DNA of 64,000 nt, from contig NZ_LJPW01000054.1 of the NCBI RefSeq assembly GCF_001400735.1, forward strand, positions 62,001 through 126,000, read 5' to 3'. The DNA comes from Pseudomonas caricapapayae. GTDB taxonomy: Bacteria; Pseudomonadota; Gammaproteobacteria; Pseudomonadales; Pseudomonadaceae. Each line of letters opens with the position of its first letter. Within the stretch, counting starts at the first letter, position 1. Below are positions 34,516 to 43,843 of this stretch, piece after piece. The notes beneath the pieces were generated by a model. It was not told the origin of the DNA and made no database searches. It worked only from the letters and a program-made list of their open reading frames with translations. The position numbers and the translations under genes were made by a program.

Positions 34516-35481
34516 TTAAAGATCAAACCCGTCCACTATGTTGCGGCGCTCGTTCTCGCTGCGCATGTCATAACTGGCGGTGGTCGAGATGTGCGTGTGG
34601 TGCGCGAGCTTCTGGGCAATCGACAGATCGAACTCTTCGATCACCCGGGTGATGAACGAACGCCGGAAATCGTGAGGCATGATATCGACGCCCACCTGCC
34701 GTCCACGCTGCTTGGCGATGAAGTAAATGGCGTGTTTGGTGATTCGGTCGCGGGTGATATGACTGCCGCGTCGAATCCGGTTGAACAGGAAGGCGTCATC
34801 GCCCTGCCCCGGCTGGAGGCACGAGCGGCGCAGTTCCAGCCAGTCGTTCAGCGCCTTGAACGCCCACTCCGGGGCGTATTTGATCAACTGTTTGTTGCCT
34901 TTGCCCAGCACTCGAAGGCTGCGTTCGGCGAAATCGATCTGTGAAAGATCCAGGTTGACCGACTCGGATTTGCGCATCCCCGACCCATACAGAATCGCAA
35001 TAATCGCGGCATCGCGACGCCCCTGTGGCCTGGGGTCTGCAGCGCATGCCTCCATCAGTTCACGAATCAACGTACGGCGAATATTACGGCCTTTGACCAG
35101 GCGCGTGCCGCCGACAGGCTTGATGGAGCGGATTTTCAGCAACTGATCGTGGCTGATCAGGTCGTGCCGCCAGGCTTCGTTCATCACGCCACGGATAGCA
35201 TTCACATACAGCGAGGTGGTGTTGGGCGCGTAGTCGTCTTCACGCAGCGTCGCGACCAGTGCGGTGACATGGCCAGGCTGCAGGGTGTGCCAGGGAATGT
35301 CATGAATATCGACGTCAGCCATGCCCAGACGATCTGCCGCGTCCTGCAGAACATAGGTCATGGTCAGGCGGCTCGAAGGTGCCAGGCGGTCGAGGTAGAG
35401 GCGCAGCGGCTTGTTGACATCAGGCAGCGAAGGCTGGCTGACAATGCGTGCGTCCTGGTTGCTGTGACGGTCATGCGGCAT
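34516..35481 (-). CDS. Tyrosine-type site-specific recombinase
   Basis: A 321-residue phage-integrase-family recombinase. The N-terminal SAM-like core-binding part (RLYLDRLAPSSRLTMTYVLQDAADRL) is followed by the catalytic domain with Arg in YGSGMRKSE, Lys in VLGKGNKQ, His-x-x-Arg in MPHDFRRSF, and the His/Tyr box LAHHTHISTTASYDMR. All catalytic residues are present, so it may be active. The ATG at 35481 is more likely than an upstream start at 35583. No excisionase or att repeat is visible near it. It could be a XerC/D-like orphan or a leftover of a past insertion. Confidence 0.87.
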   Translation of the reverse strand: MPHDRHSNQDARIVSQPSLPDVNKPLRLYLDRLAPSSRLTMTYVLQDAADRLGMADVDIHDIPWHTLQPGHVTALVATLREDDYAPNTTSLYVNAIRGVMNEAWRHDLISHDQLLKIRSIKPVGGTRLVKGRNIRRTLIRELMEACAADPRPQGRRDAAIIAILYGSGMRKSESVNLDLSQIDFAERSLRVLGKGNKQLIKYAPEWAFKALNDWLELRRSCLQPGQGDDAFLFNRIRRGSHITRDRITKHAIYFIAKQRGRQVGVDIMPHDFRRSFITRVIEEFDLSIAQKLAHHTHISTTASYDMRSENERRNIVDGFDL

Positions 35482-35715
35482 GTGGAGCGACGCCTTTTCT
35501 GGTGCAAGCGCGTGCGGACAGCCCCGTCGCTCTTCATTCGTATTCAGGCGGCTGACTTTAGCACGGAGCCTCTGGCGCGGCACCTTTGCCGCAGCGTGTT
35601 CAGCGCAACAACCTCAGCCCATGCGGCAATCACCGGTAACAGCACGCCGCTTGAACGACGCTCTGACTGATATAGCCTTGGCCTTCTTCCCAGATACCAA
35701 AGGCAATTAGGCATC

Positions 35716-36237
35716 TTGATTCTGCCCCTCGCTAGCAAAGCACATGGCCGTCGCGAGGCGGCTGCACGTTTCTGGTTGCTGGCCCATCAGGTCAGTCAGC
35801 GCAGCGCAGCCGAACGCCTGACTAACATTCAGGCGGGCTTTGCGCCTGGCTGGATCCGCGCAGTCCGGGAAGCGCTACGCCTGGCTCCCCCGCAAATGGA
35901 AGCACTGTTCAACGCATCGATCTCGACCCTGGAACGTCGCCAGCGCCAGCAACAGTCACTGGACCCGGTGGCCTCTGAGCGTCTGGATCGTGTCGCAATG
36001 GTTGCCAGTCACGCTTTACGGGCGTTTGAAACGCCCGAACGGGCCGCTCAGTGGCTGATCACCCCGAACTCAGCACTTGGCAATCACATCCCGTTGCAAC
36101 TCTGCGAAACCGGGCTCGGCACGGCTCAGTTGCATCGTCAACTTGGCGGCTTGCCGGAGCGGCATGACGAAGGCCAAAGCAACCTTTTTGACCCTGTTCA
36201 GCGCCCGGTGTCCACCACGACACGGCCACGAACCTGA
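35716..36237 (+). CDS. Orphan Xre/MbcA/ParS-type antitoxin (DUF2384), toxin missing
   Basis: A protein of up to 173 residues. The N-terminal region (REAAARFWLLAHQVSQRSAAERL) is followed by a helix-turn-helix-like part and the DUF2384 domain VASHALRAFETPERAAQWLITPNSALGNHIPLQLCETGLGTAQLHRQLG. In Xre-RES modules the protein ends soon after this point and a RES toxin gene follows. Here the frame runs on into an unrelated tail and overlaps the 3' end of acuI by 40 bases, and no RES gene is present. The start is uncertain (TTG at 35716). It is probably a remnant or solitary antitoxin. Confidence 0.7.
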   Translation: MILPLASKAHGRREAAARFWLLAHQVSQRSAAERLTNIQAGFAPGWIRAVREALRLAPPQMEALFNASISTLERRQRQQQSLDPVASERLDRVAMVASHALRAFETPERAAQWLITPNSALGNHIPLQLCETGLGTAQLHRQLGGLPERHDEGQSNLFDPVQRPVSTTTRPRT

Positions 36238-37181
36238 CCCGCAATCAGTTGCGGCGCAGTATCGATCACCTCGCTCAAGCCGATTTCCCGGCTGATCAGC
36301 GGCAACAACGCCAGGTCAAGATCGGTCGCCAGCCTGGACCAGGCTTCAAGCCGATCAGCGCGCGGGCGGGTCACGCTGTCGATGCCGGCCAGCGTGACAC
36401 CCCGCAGAATGAACGGCGCAACCGAGCCCGGAAACTCCATACCCTGCGCCAGGCCGCAGGCCGCCACTATGCCGCGATAACGAATACCGGCGCACACATT
36501 TGCCAGCGTATGACTACCGACAGAGTCGATTGCCGCCGCCCATTGCTCCTTGACCAAAGGTCGCCCCGGTTGCGAAAGGGTCGCCCGGTCAACGATCTGC
36601 GCTGCGCCGAGTTGGTGCAGATACTCACTTTCCGAAACGCGCCCGGTGGAAGCAATTACCCGATAGCCGAGCCTGGCCAGGATAGCGATGGCAAAGCTGC
36701 CAACCCCACCATTGGCACCGGTCACCAGCACATCGCCGTGGTCGGGCGTCAAACCGTGCTTCTCAAGAGCCAATACGCTGAGCATCGCGGTGTAACCCGC
36801 CGTGCCGATGGCCATCGCCTGCGCGGGCGTGAACGCATCCGGCAATGGAATGAGCCATTCGCTTTTGAGTCGCGACTTTTGCGCCAGGCCGCCCCAGTGC
36901 CCTTCGCCAACACCCCAGCCATTTAGGAGGACCTTGTCGCCCACCTTGTACTCAGACGTTTCGCTGGCTTGCACCGTACCCGCCAGATCAATGCCCGGCA
37001 CCATCGGAAAACTGCGCACGATAGGGCTTTGGCCAGTGATTGCCAGCGCGTCCTTATAGTTCAGCGTGCTGTGTGACACGTTTATCGTCACATCACCAGA
37101 AGGCAATTGTGCTTCGTCGATATCGGTCAGATTGACGCGATAGCCCGCATCGTCCTTGTCGATCAAAATGCCCTTGAACAT
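36198..37181 (-). CDS. acuI: Acrylyl-CoA reductase (AcuI/YhdH family)
   Basis: A 327-residue zinc-independent medium-chain reductase. LNYKDALAITG and VPGIDLAGTV are followed by the NADPH site VTGANGGVGSFAIAIL and the C-terminal block SREIGLSEV ... GQVRGRVVVD. The family reduces acryloyl-CoA to propionyl-CoA, giving resistance to acrylate, as in DMSP or 3-hydroxypropionate metabolism. GGAGG six bases before the ATG at 37181 fixes the start. It follows acuR by 50 bp, and a TTAGAC-type operator occurs upstream of each gene. Confidence 0.9.
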   Translation of the reverse strand: MFKGILIDKDDAGYRVNLTDIDEAQLPSGDVTINVSHSTLNYKDALAITGQSPIVRSFPMVPGIDLAGTVQASETSEYKVGDKVLLNGWGVGEGHWGGLAQKSRLKSEWLIPLPDAFTPAQAMAIGTAGYTAMLSVLALEKHGLTPDHGDVLVTGANGGVGSFAIAILARLGYRVIASTGRVSESEYLHQLGAAQIVDRATLSQPGRPLVKEQWAAAIDSVGSHTLANVCAGIRYRGIVAACGLAQGMEFPGSVAPFILRGVTLAGIDSVTRPRADRLEAWSRLATDLDLALLPLISREIGLSEVIDTAPQLIAGQVRGRVVVDTGR

Positions 37182-37193
37182 GTGCGCCTCCAA

Positions 37194-37214
37194 TTTAGAC
37201 TGATCGTCTTTAAA
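37194..37214. promoter_or_regulatory. Candidate AcuR operator before acuI
   Basis: TTTAGAC-TGATCGTCTTTAAA lies between acuR and acuI and contains the imperfect palindrome AGACTGATCGTCT. The core TTAGAC-YGATCGT recurs upstream of acuR at 37877-37889. Confidence 0.5.
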
Positions 37215-37231
37215 TAGTCCTGAAGAACAAT

Positions 37232-37867
37232 TCATTGCGGCAAACCACGAAGGTAACCGGCAATGAACGTGTTCAGTGGTGTGTCGCTTTTGACCAGCCG
37301 TGCCCGGAGCACCGCCCCTTCCCAGCCGATCCAGAAAAACGCGGCCAGTTCGTCGCAATCGGCACTTCTGGCCAACTCACCGTGCGCCTGTGCGGCCCTG
37401 AGACAACACGCCAGCTTCAACTGCCAGTCCAGCAGCGTCTGCTCCAGTACGTTACGAAACCCTTCCGGCAACAGACCGACTTCCTGGCCCAAGTTGCCGA
37501 CCATGCAACCGCGTCGATAATCATGCCGCGCCATGCCGCTCTTGGCACTTTGCACAAAGCCGACCAGTCGCTCCAGTGGCGATAGCGCCTCGTTCAGCAG
37601 CCAGTGGTCCAGCCGCTGTGCAAAATAGCGGGCGTACTCATCCAGTACCGCCCGGCCGAAGGCTTCCTTGCTGGTGAAGTAGTGATAGAACGAGCCTTTG
37701 GGGATGCCGATTTCCTTAAGGATGTAATCCAGCCCGGTGGCCGAAAAGCTTTGCTCAGTAAGCACTTCCAGACCACGGCGCAGCAGTACCTCGCGGGTTT
37801 CGAGGTTGTCGCGGTCCACTTTCGGTGGCCGCCCGGGGCGTCTGGTTTTTACAGGCAATTGAGTCAT
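37232..37867 (-). CDS. acuR: TetR-family repressor, AcuR-like
   Basis: A 211-residue TetR regulator. The N-terminal arm KTRRPGRPPKVDRDN precedes the helix-turn-helix ATGLDYILKEIGIPKGSFYHYFTSKEAFG. The C-terminal half has DYRRGCMVGNLGQEVG, typical of the AcuR/YxaF group. AcuR responds to acrylate and represses acuI; the adjacent acuI supports this. It overlies repeated candidate operators before itself and before acuI. It is divergent from the nitronate monooxygenase gene at 38010, which it might also influence. Confidence 0.85.
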   Translation of the reverse strand: MTQLPVKTRRPGRPPKVDRDNLETREVLLRRGLEVLTEQSFSATGLDYILKEIGIPKGSFYHYFTSKEAFGRAVLDEYARYFAQRLDHWLLNEALSPLERLVGFVQSAKSGMARHDYRRGCMVGNLGQEVGLLPEGFRNVLEQTLLDWQLKLACCLRAAQAHGELARSADCDELAAFFWIGWEGAVLRARLVKSDTPLNTFIAGYLRGLPQ

Positions 37868-37876
37868 GCCGGAATA

Positions 37877-37889
37877 TTAGACCGATCGT
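37877..37889. promoter_or_regulatory. Candidate AcuR operator before acuR
   Basis: TTAGACCGATCGT, ten bases upstream of the acuR start, repeats the core of the element before acuI (TTAGACTGATCGT) with one mismatch. Two matched sites before co-transcribed genes suggest autoregulation. Confidence 0.5.
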
Positions 37890-38009
37890 TTTTTATGTCA
37901 ACCTCGCCGCGCGGTCTATGTTTTGCACCGGAAATGCCGTTTGCCATTCACGCCAGTCTCGCGCTCAATACCCTGTGCATGACTGCCTGAATGCAAGCTG
38001 GAGAAACAC

Positions 38010-39089
38010 ATGAGCCAATGGCCGGACACCCGCATTATTGACCTGCTAAATATCGAACTGCCGGTGCTGCAAGCTCCTATGGCCGGAGCCACCGGATCAC
38101 AAATGGCCATTGCTGTCGCGAAGGCTGGCGGGCTGGGATCGCTGCCCTGCGCAATGCTGAACCCTGAGCAAATCGAAAAGGAAGTCACTACCTTTCGGCA
38201 ATACGCCGGCAATCCACCGCTGAACCTGAACTTCTTCTGCCATCAGCCTCCGGCCTATGATGCAGAACGCGCCGAACTCTGGAAACAGACGCTTAAACCT
38301 TATTACGAAGAGTTGGGGGCCGATTTCGATGCACCGACGCCCGTTTCCAACCGTGCCCCTTTCGACAGCGACACCTGTACGCTGGTCGAGCGCCTGAAGC
38401 CGGGGGTGGTGAGCTTCCACTTCGGCCTTCCCGAGCGAGCACTGCTGGAGCGGGTCAGAGCCACTGGGGCAAAGATCATTTCATCGGCCACTACGGTCGA
38501 GGAAGCCGTCTGGCTGGAGCAGCATGGCTGCGATGCGGTAATTGCCATGGGCTACGAAGCCGGTGGTCATCGGGGTCTATTCCTCAGCGATCAACTGCAC
38601 ACTCAGGTCGGCACTCTGGCGCTGGTGCCGCAAATAGTGGACGCCGTGCGCATCCCGGTCATCGCTGCGGGCGGTATTGCAGACGGCCGCGGAGTTGCGG
38701 CGGCAGTTGTTCTGGGCGCTTCGGCGGTCCAGGTAGGTACGGCGTATCTGTTCTGCCCTGAAGCCAGCGTCAGTGCACTGCATCGCCAGGCGCTGCACAC
38801 TGCCACGGGCAGCCAGACTGCGTTGACCAATCTCTTCACCGGGCGTCCGGCGCGCGGTATCGTCAATCGAATCATGCGCGAAACAGGCCCTGTCAGTGCC
38901 CTCGCCCCGGCGTTCCCCTTAGCGGGCGGAGCGCTGATGCCATTGCGCGCGCAAGCAGAAAAACGCGGCAGCAGTGACTTCACGAACCTTTGGGCAGGTC
39001 AGGCGGTTGGTATCAAACATCAGTTGGGCGCGACCGAACTGACTCGGCAACTGGCTGAAAACGCGCTGAAAATTCTCTCGCCCCGGTAA
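38010..39089 (+). CDS. Nitronate monooxygenase (NMO/2-nitropropane dioxygenase family)
   Basis: A 359-residue FMN TIM-barrel protein. ELPVLQAPMAGATG at the N terminus, GYEAGGHRG in the centre and IPVIAAGGIADGRGVAAAVVLGASAVQVGTAYL for FMN phosphate binding are the family markers. It oxidises alkyl nitronates such as propionate-3-nitronate, protecting against plant or fungal nitro toxins; the real substrate here is unknown. GGAG precedes the ATG at 38010 at good spacing. Its position next to acuRI and modABC gives no pathway link. Confidence 0.9.
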   Translation: MSQWPDTRIIDLLNIELPVLQAPMAGATGSQMAIAVAKAGGLGSLPCAMLNPEQIEKEVTTFRQYAGNPPLNLNFFCHQPPAYDAERAELWKQTLKPYYEELGADFDAPTPVSNRAPFDSDTCTLVERLKPGVVSFHFGLPERALLERVRATGAKIISSATTVEEAVWLEQHGCDAVIAMGYEAGGHRGLFLSDQLHTQVGTLALVPQIVDAVRIPVIAAGGIADGRGVAAAVVLGASAVQVGTAYLFCPEASVSALHRQALHTATGSQTALTNLFTGRPARGIVNRIMRETGPVSALAPAFPLAGGALMPLRAQAEKRGSSDFTNLWAGQAVGIKHQLGATELTRQLAENALKILSPR

Positions 39090-39114
39090 AACAGTGCTTT
39101 CAGAACAACAGGCT

Positions 39115-39958
<844 letters not shown>

Positions 39959-40639
39959 ATGCCCCTGGGAAGTGCCGACATCGCGGCGATCTGGCTGACA
40001 CTGAAGCTGGCGTCATTGACCACCGTCATCCTGTTGATCATCGGCACGCCCATCGCGCTGTGGCTGGCGCGCACTGATTCATGGCTCAAGGGGCCGATTG
40101 GCGCAGTCGTCGCCCTGCCTCTGGTTTTGCCGCCGACGGTCATCGGCTTTTACCTGCTGCTGTTGCTTGGCCCCAATGGCGCAGTGGGCCAGCTCACCCA
40201 GAGTCTGGGACTGGGCACACTGACCTTCAGCTTTGCCGGACTGGTGATCGGCTCGGTCCTGTACTCAATGCCTTTCGTCGTCCAGCCACTGCAGAACGCA
40301 TTTGCAGCCATTGGCACCCGTCCGCTGGAGGTAGCAGCCACGTTGAGAGCGGGTCAATGGGACACGTTCTTCCACGTGATTCTGCCGCTGGCAAAGCCTG
40401 GCTTTATTACAGGGGCGATTCTGGGGTTTGCGCACACGGTCGGCGAGTTCGGCGTGGTGCTGATGATTGGCGGCAACATCCCCGAGAAAACCCGCGTGGT
40501 ATCCGTGCAGATTTTCGATCACGTCGAGTCCATGAAGTACCTGCAAGCACACTGGCTGGCCGGAGCGATGCTGGTGTTCTCCTTTCTGGTGCTGTTGGCG
40601 CTGTATTCCAGCGGTAAATCCAAAGCAGGATGGAGCTGA
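39959..40639 (+). CDS. modB: Molybdate ABC transporter, permease
   Basis: A 226-residue inner-membrane permease with about five to six hydrophobic segments and the ABC permease coupling motif [25 protein letters not shown] (EAA loop). [21 protein letters not shown] is typical of ModB. Its ATG immediately follows the modA stop, and modC follows after three bases, so the three are one operon. Confidence 0.95.
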   Translation: MPLGSADIAAIWLTLKLASLTTVILLIIGTPIALWLARTDSWLKGPIGAVVALPLVLPPTVIGFYLLLLLGPNGAVGQLTQSLGLGTLTFSFAGLVIGSVLYSMPFVVQPLQNAFAAIGTRPLEVAATLRAGQWDTFFHVILPLAKPGFITGAILGFAHTVGEFGVVLMIGGNIPEKTRVVSVQIFDHVESMKYLQAHWLAGAMLVFSFLVLLALYSSGKSKAGWS

Positions 40640-40642
40640 GTC

Positions 40643-41731
40643 ATGGCGTCACCGATAGACGTTCGCATGCAGATGAGCTACCCGGACTTCACCATGAGTA
40701 CCGACCTGACCCTGCCGGGGTCGGGCATCACGGCGCTGTTCGGGCCTTCAGGCTCGGGCAAGACCACCTGCCTGCGCTGCATTGCCGGGCTGGAAAAAGC
40801 CAGCCACGGCTTCATTCGTGTTCATGATGAAGTCTGGCAAGACACTGAAAAAGACATTTTCCTCGCTCCGCACAAGCGGGCGATCGGCTATGTATTTCAG
40901 GAAGCCAGCCTGTTCCCGCACCTGTCCGTGCGAGCCAATCTGGAATTCGGCATGAAACGCATCCCGCGTCAGCAGCGCAGCATTCAATTGCCGCAGGCCA
41001 CCGAGCTGCTCGGCATCGACCATCTGTTAGAGCGCAGCCCTGACAAGCTGTCCGGTGGCGAGCGTCAGCGCGTGGGCATTGCACGCGCACTGTTGACCAG
41101 CCCGCGCCTGATGCTGCTCGATGAACCCTTGGCAGCGCTGGACGCCAGGCGCAAAAGTGAAATCCTGCCGTACCTGGAACGCCTGCACCGCGAGCTGGAC
41201 ATCCCCATGCTGTATGTCAGCCACGCTCAGGACGAGGTGGCGCGGCTGGCCGATCATCTGGTGTTACTTGAGGCCGGCAAGGTGCTGACCAGCGGCCCGA
41301 TCCGCGAAACACTGGCGCGCCTGGACCTGCCGCTGGCGATGGGCGACGATGCAGGCGTGGTCATCGAAGGCACGGTCAGCGCGTACGACCGTCATTATCA
41401 ATTGCTGACCGTCACCCTGCCGGGCAGCAGCCTGAGCATGCGCGTCGCACACGCCGAAATGCAGATCGGCACCCATCTGCGCGTCAAGGTTCAGGCCCGG
41501 GATGTCAGTCTGAACCTGCAACCCGACGATCAAAGCAGCATCCTCAATCGTTTGCCGGTCACCGTGGTCGAGGAAGCGCTGGCCGACAATTCGGCACATG
41601 TACTTGTAAAACTGGACACCGGGAGCACGCCTTTGCTGGCGCGCATCACGCGCTACTCCAGCGACCAGTTGAATCTGCACAGAGGCCAGTCGCTTTGGGC
41701 GCAGATAAAGGCGGTTGCCGTACTGGCCTGA
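40643..41731 (+). CDS. modC: Molybdate ABC transporter, ATPase with Mop domain
   Basis: A 362-residue ATPase. Walker A is [10 protein letters not shown], the ABC signature [15 protein letters not shown], Walker [13 protein letters not shown] and the switch His is in YVSHAQDE. The C-terminal third is a TOBE/Mop domain ([22 protein letters not shown], then [13 protein letters not shown]), which binds molybdate and marks this as ModC rather than a general importer ATPase. Third gene of modABC. Confidence 0.95.
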   Translation: MASPIDVRMQMSYPDFTMSTDLTLPGSGITALFGPSGSGKTTCLRCIAGLEKASHGFIRVHDEVWQDTEKDIFLAPHKRAIGYVFQEASLFPHLSVRANLEFGMKRIPRQQRSIQLPQATELLGIDHLLERSPDKLSGGERQRVGIARALLTSPRLMLLDEPLAALDARRKSEILPYLERLHRELDIPMLYVSHAQDEVARLADHLVLLEAGKVLTSGPIRETLARLDLPLAMGDDAGVVIEGTVSAYDRHYQLLTVTLPGSSLSMRVAHAEMQIGTHLRVKVQARDVSLNLQPDDQSSILNRLPVTVVEEALADNSAHVLVKLDTGSTPLLARITRYSSDQLNLHRGQSLWAQIKAVAVLA

Positions 41732-41819
41732 CGCCCTGAAAAACCGGTCAGGCAACAAATAAACGGCACCACGGTAAAAGGCCGAGGTCAGTGTTTTTAA
41801 CTGCCTTTGGAACTTAGCC

Positions 41820-42890
41820 ATGCCTGACTCGACTGCCATCAGCCCGCCCGCCAGTGAACTGCATTACGTAGACGACACTCAGCCGGGCCTTACGCGCAAG
41901 GTACTGCGCGGCAAATTTGCCTACTTCAATACCAAGGGTGAGCGGATCAAAGACGAGGCAGAGATCAAGCGGATCAACGCCTTGGCAGTCCCACCCGCTT
42001 ACACCGATGTCTGGATTTGTGCTGACCCGATGGGCCACCTGCAGGCCACCGGGCGCGATGCGCGTGGCCGCAAGCAGTACCGCTACCACCCACGCTGGCG
42101 CGAGATTCGTGACCAGGACAAATACTCGCGCCTGATCGAGTTCGGCCATGCGCTGCCCAAGGTGCGCAAACAGATTGAGGCGCAACTCGCTCAACCCGGC
42201 ATGGGCCGGGAAAAAGTCATGGCGACGGTTATTTCGCTGCTCGATGCAACGCTGATCCGCATCGGCAACAGCCAGTATGCCAAGGAAAACCGCTCTTACG
42301 GCCTGACGACTCTGCGTAACAAGCATGTCGAGGTCAAAGGTGGCCAGATCCTGTTCGAGTTCAGGGGTAAAAGCGGCGTCGAACACAAAGTCAGCGTCAA
42401 GGATCGGCGTCTGGCCAATGTGATCAAGCGTTGCATGGAATTGCCGGGGCAGAACTTGTTTCAGTACCTGGATGAAGACGGCGTGCGTCATGCGGTGACG
42501 TCATCCGATATCAACGCCTACCTGCAAAGCCTCACCGGCTCGGATTTCACCGCCAAGGATTACCGGACCTGGGCAGCCAGCGCTTTGGCTTTGGCCACCC
42601 TGCAAAAGCTGCACTGGGAACCGGAAGCCGACGCTAAACGACACATCGTCGATATGGTCAAGGCCGTCTCGAAACAACTGGGCAACACCCCGGCCATCTG
42701 CCGCAAATGCTACATCCATCCTGCGGTGCTGGAGGGCTTTCTGCTCGGCAACCTGGCCAAACTCCCCCGCTCCCGACAGCGTAAAGGCCTGCGCCTGGAA
42801 GAAGTTGCCTTGGCCAGTTACCTGCGGATACTGGCTGACAAAGTCGACGCCGTGGTTAACGAGGCGGTGGCGAAAGAGCGCAAAGCCTGA
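41820..42890 (+). CDS. DNA topoisomerase IB
   Basis: A 356-residue poxvirus-type topoisomerase IB. GLTRKVLRGKFAYFNTKGERI and PPAYTDVWICADPMGHLQATGRDARGRKQYRYHPRW form the N-terminal DNA-binding part. The catalytic domain has RIGNSQYAKENRSYGLTTLRNKH, FRGKSGVEHKV, KDYRTWAAS and the active-site Tyr in AICRKCYIHPAVLEGF. It relaxes supercoils through a 3'-phosphotyrosine intermediate. Single gene, upstream of tRNA-Leu; a hairpin GCGTCA/TGACGC near 42975 may end its transcript. Confidence 0.94.
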   Translation: MPDSTAISPPASELHYVDDTQPGLTRKVLRGKFAYFNTKGERIKDEAEIKRINALAVPPAYTDVWICADPMGHLQATGRDARGRKQYRYHPRWREIRDQDKYSRLIEFGHALPKVRKQIEAQLAQPGMGREKVMATVISLLDATLIRIGNSQYAKENRSYGLTTLRNKHVEVKGGQILFEFRGKSGVEHKVSVKDRRLANVIKRCMELPGQNLFQYLDEDGVRHAVTSSDINAYLQSLTGSDFTAKDYRTWAASALALATLQKLHWEPEADAKRHIVDMVKAVSKQLGNTPAICRKCYIHPAVLEGFLLGNLAKLPRSRQRKGLRLEEVALASYLRILADKVDAVVNEAVAKERKA

Positions 42891-43056
42891 TCGGCCGGAG
42901 ACGGAAATTCAGCCTTTGCTCCAATAAAAATTCGTAGCCTCATGATTTGCCAAGCATTTCTGACAGACAAAAAAGCGTCATCCTGAGCCATTTGTGACGC
43001 TTTCGAGCTTGCTTCATGGGGGCCGGGTGTATATATTCCCTGCTCTTGGCGCTACC

Positions 43057-43142
43057 GCCCCGATGGCGAAATTGGTAGACGCAAGGGACTTAAAATCCCT
43101 CGTCCTTTGGACGTGCCGGTTCGACCCCGGCTCGGGGCACCA
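43057..43142 (+). tRNA. tRNA-Leu(UAA)
   Basis: An 86-base class II tRNA with encoded CCA. The acceptor GCCCCGA pairs with TCGGGGC, the anticodon stem AGGGA/TCCCT holds the loop CTTAAAA with anticodon TAA at 43091-43093, and the variable arm is CGTCCTTTGGACG. The T arm is GCCGGTTCGACCCCGGC. Its 3' part is repeated at 47786 as the other end of an inserted element. Confidence 0.95.
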
Positions 43143-43146
43143 CATA
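43086..43146. other. attL: 3' part of tRNA-Leu, left end of the inserted element
   Basis: From 43086 to 43146 the sequence is identical to 47786-47846 (61 bp, offset exactly 4,700). Past this block a further shared stretch, ATCAAGGGCTTA, belongs to the terminator. Insertion at the anticodon loop to 3' end of a tRNA is the usual target of tyrosine integrases. Confidence 0.88.
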
Positions 43147-43152
43147 TATATC

Positions 43153-43196
43153 AAGGGCTTATGGGGCATTTTGCTCAGTAGGCCCTTCTTGTTTTG
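43153..43196 (+). terminator. Terminator of tRNA-Leu
   Basis: AAGGGC (43153-43158) pairs with GCCCTT (43182-43187), followed by CTTGTTTT. A diverged copy stands after the second att site near 47853-47890, as expected if the element split tRNA and terminator and supplied its own. Confidence 0.6.
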
Positions 43197-43326
43197 GTCC
43201 GCAAAAACAGTCGTGGTCCGCAATTCTAAAAAAGCCCTCCCCCGGCGTCCTGCCGACGAACACCACTCCCCAAATCTGAATGACCCAACTACTGCATGCA
43301 CACACAGCATTTGAGGATCACCCATC

Positions 43327-43671
43327 ATGAACATCGACTACGCCGAAGACTGGCCGTTTTGCCCCTGCGCGGAACAGATGCTTAAGCAGCACGCGCACCT
43401 GGTGGCGGAGAAAAACAGACTGCTGCGCGACGAGGTCGACCGATATCGCAAGCACGTCACGAAGCTCATCGACATGCACAAAGACGCAGCCCTCGAGCGT
43501 GACAGGCTCCGGATAAAGCTGAGAGACGCGGACAGCCGGATATCTGATCTGCTGCGCGACGCTTGCGACTCTTGGGCGACAATCAACTCACAGAAGTACG
43601 TCATCGACCAGCATCGTGAAGTTATGAGATCTGCAGGAATCAACCCGGAAAGATGGGGTGAAAAGGTTTAG
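43327..43671 (+). CDS. Hypothetical phage-type coiled-coil protein, 114 aa
   Basis: A 114-residue, highly charged protein. Residues about 25-80 are a long coiled coil (LVAEKNRLLRDEVDRYRKHV, LERDRLRIKLRDADSRISDL). No signal peptide or membrane segment. It is the first gene inside the tRNA-Leu element and resembles small early-region phage proteins in composition. Function unknown. Confidence 0.6.
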   Translation: MNIDYAEDWPFCPCAEQMLKQHAHLVAEKNRLLRDEVDRYRKHVTKLIDMHKDAALERDRLRIKLRDADSRISDLLRDACDSWATINSQKYVIDQHREVMRSAGINPERWGEKV

Positions 43672-43686
43672 CGCTCTAAGCGGGCC

Positions 43687-43764
43687 TACACCTTGCGAAT
43701 CCCGAACTGCGCGACTTTGACTATCCAGTCCAACCCGAAAGCGGAGTACCGGCGTACGGGGGTT
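43687..43764 (-). pseudogene. Fragment of a phage structural protein C terminus
   Basis: Read on the minus strand the last residues are WIVKVAQFGIRKV followed by TAG. This matches the end of the 46187 gene (DSTVKAAQFGIRKV, stop) in 9 of 11 final positions. Upstream of this the similarity fades. It is a second, broken copy of the same phage gene end. Confidence 0.55.
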
Positions 43765-43843
43765 CCCCCCATCTCCACGTCAGTAGCTCTCAAAGGGACC
43801 ACTCCCTACGGCACTTCAGGTTGTCGCAAAAAGTGCAGAAGCG

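Noticed and set aside
21897-35481. Genomic island carrying the biosynthetic operon
   Set aside because: A recombinase is near, but no flanking repeats, tRNA target or second mobile gene is visible, so this is kept only as a low-interest possibility.
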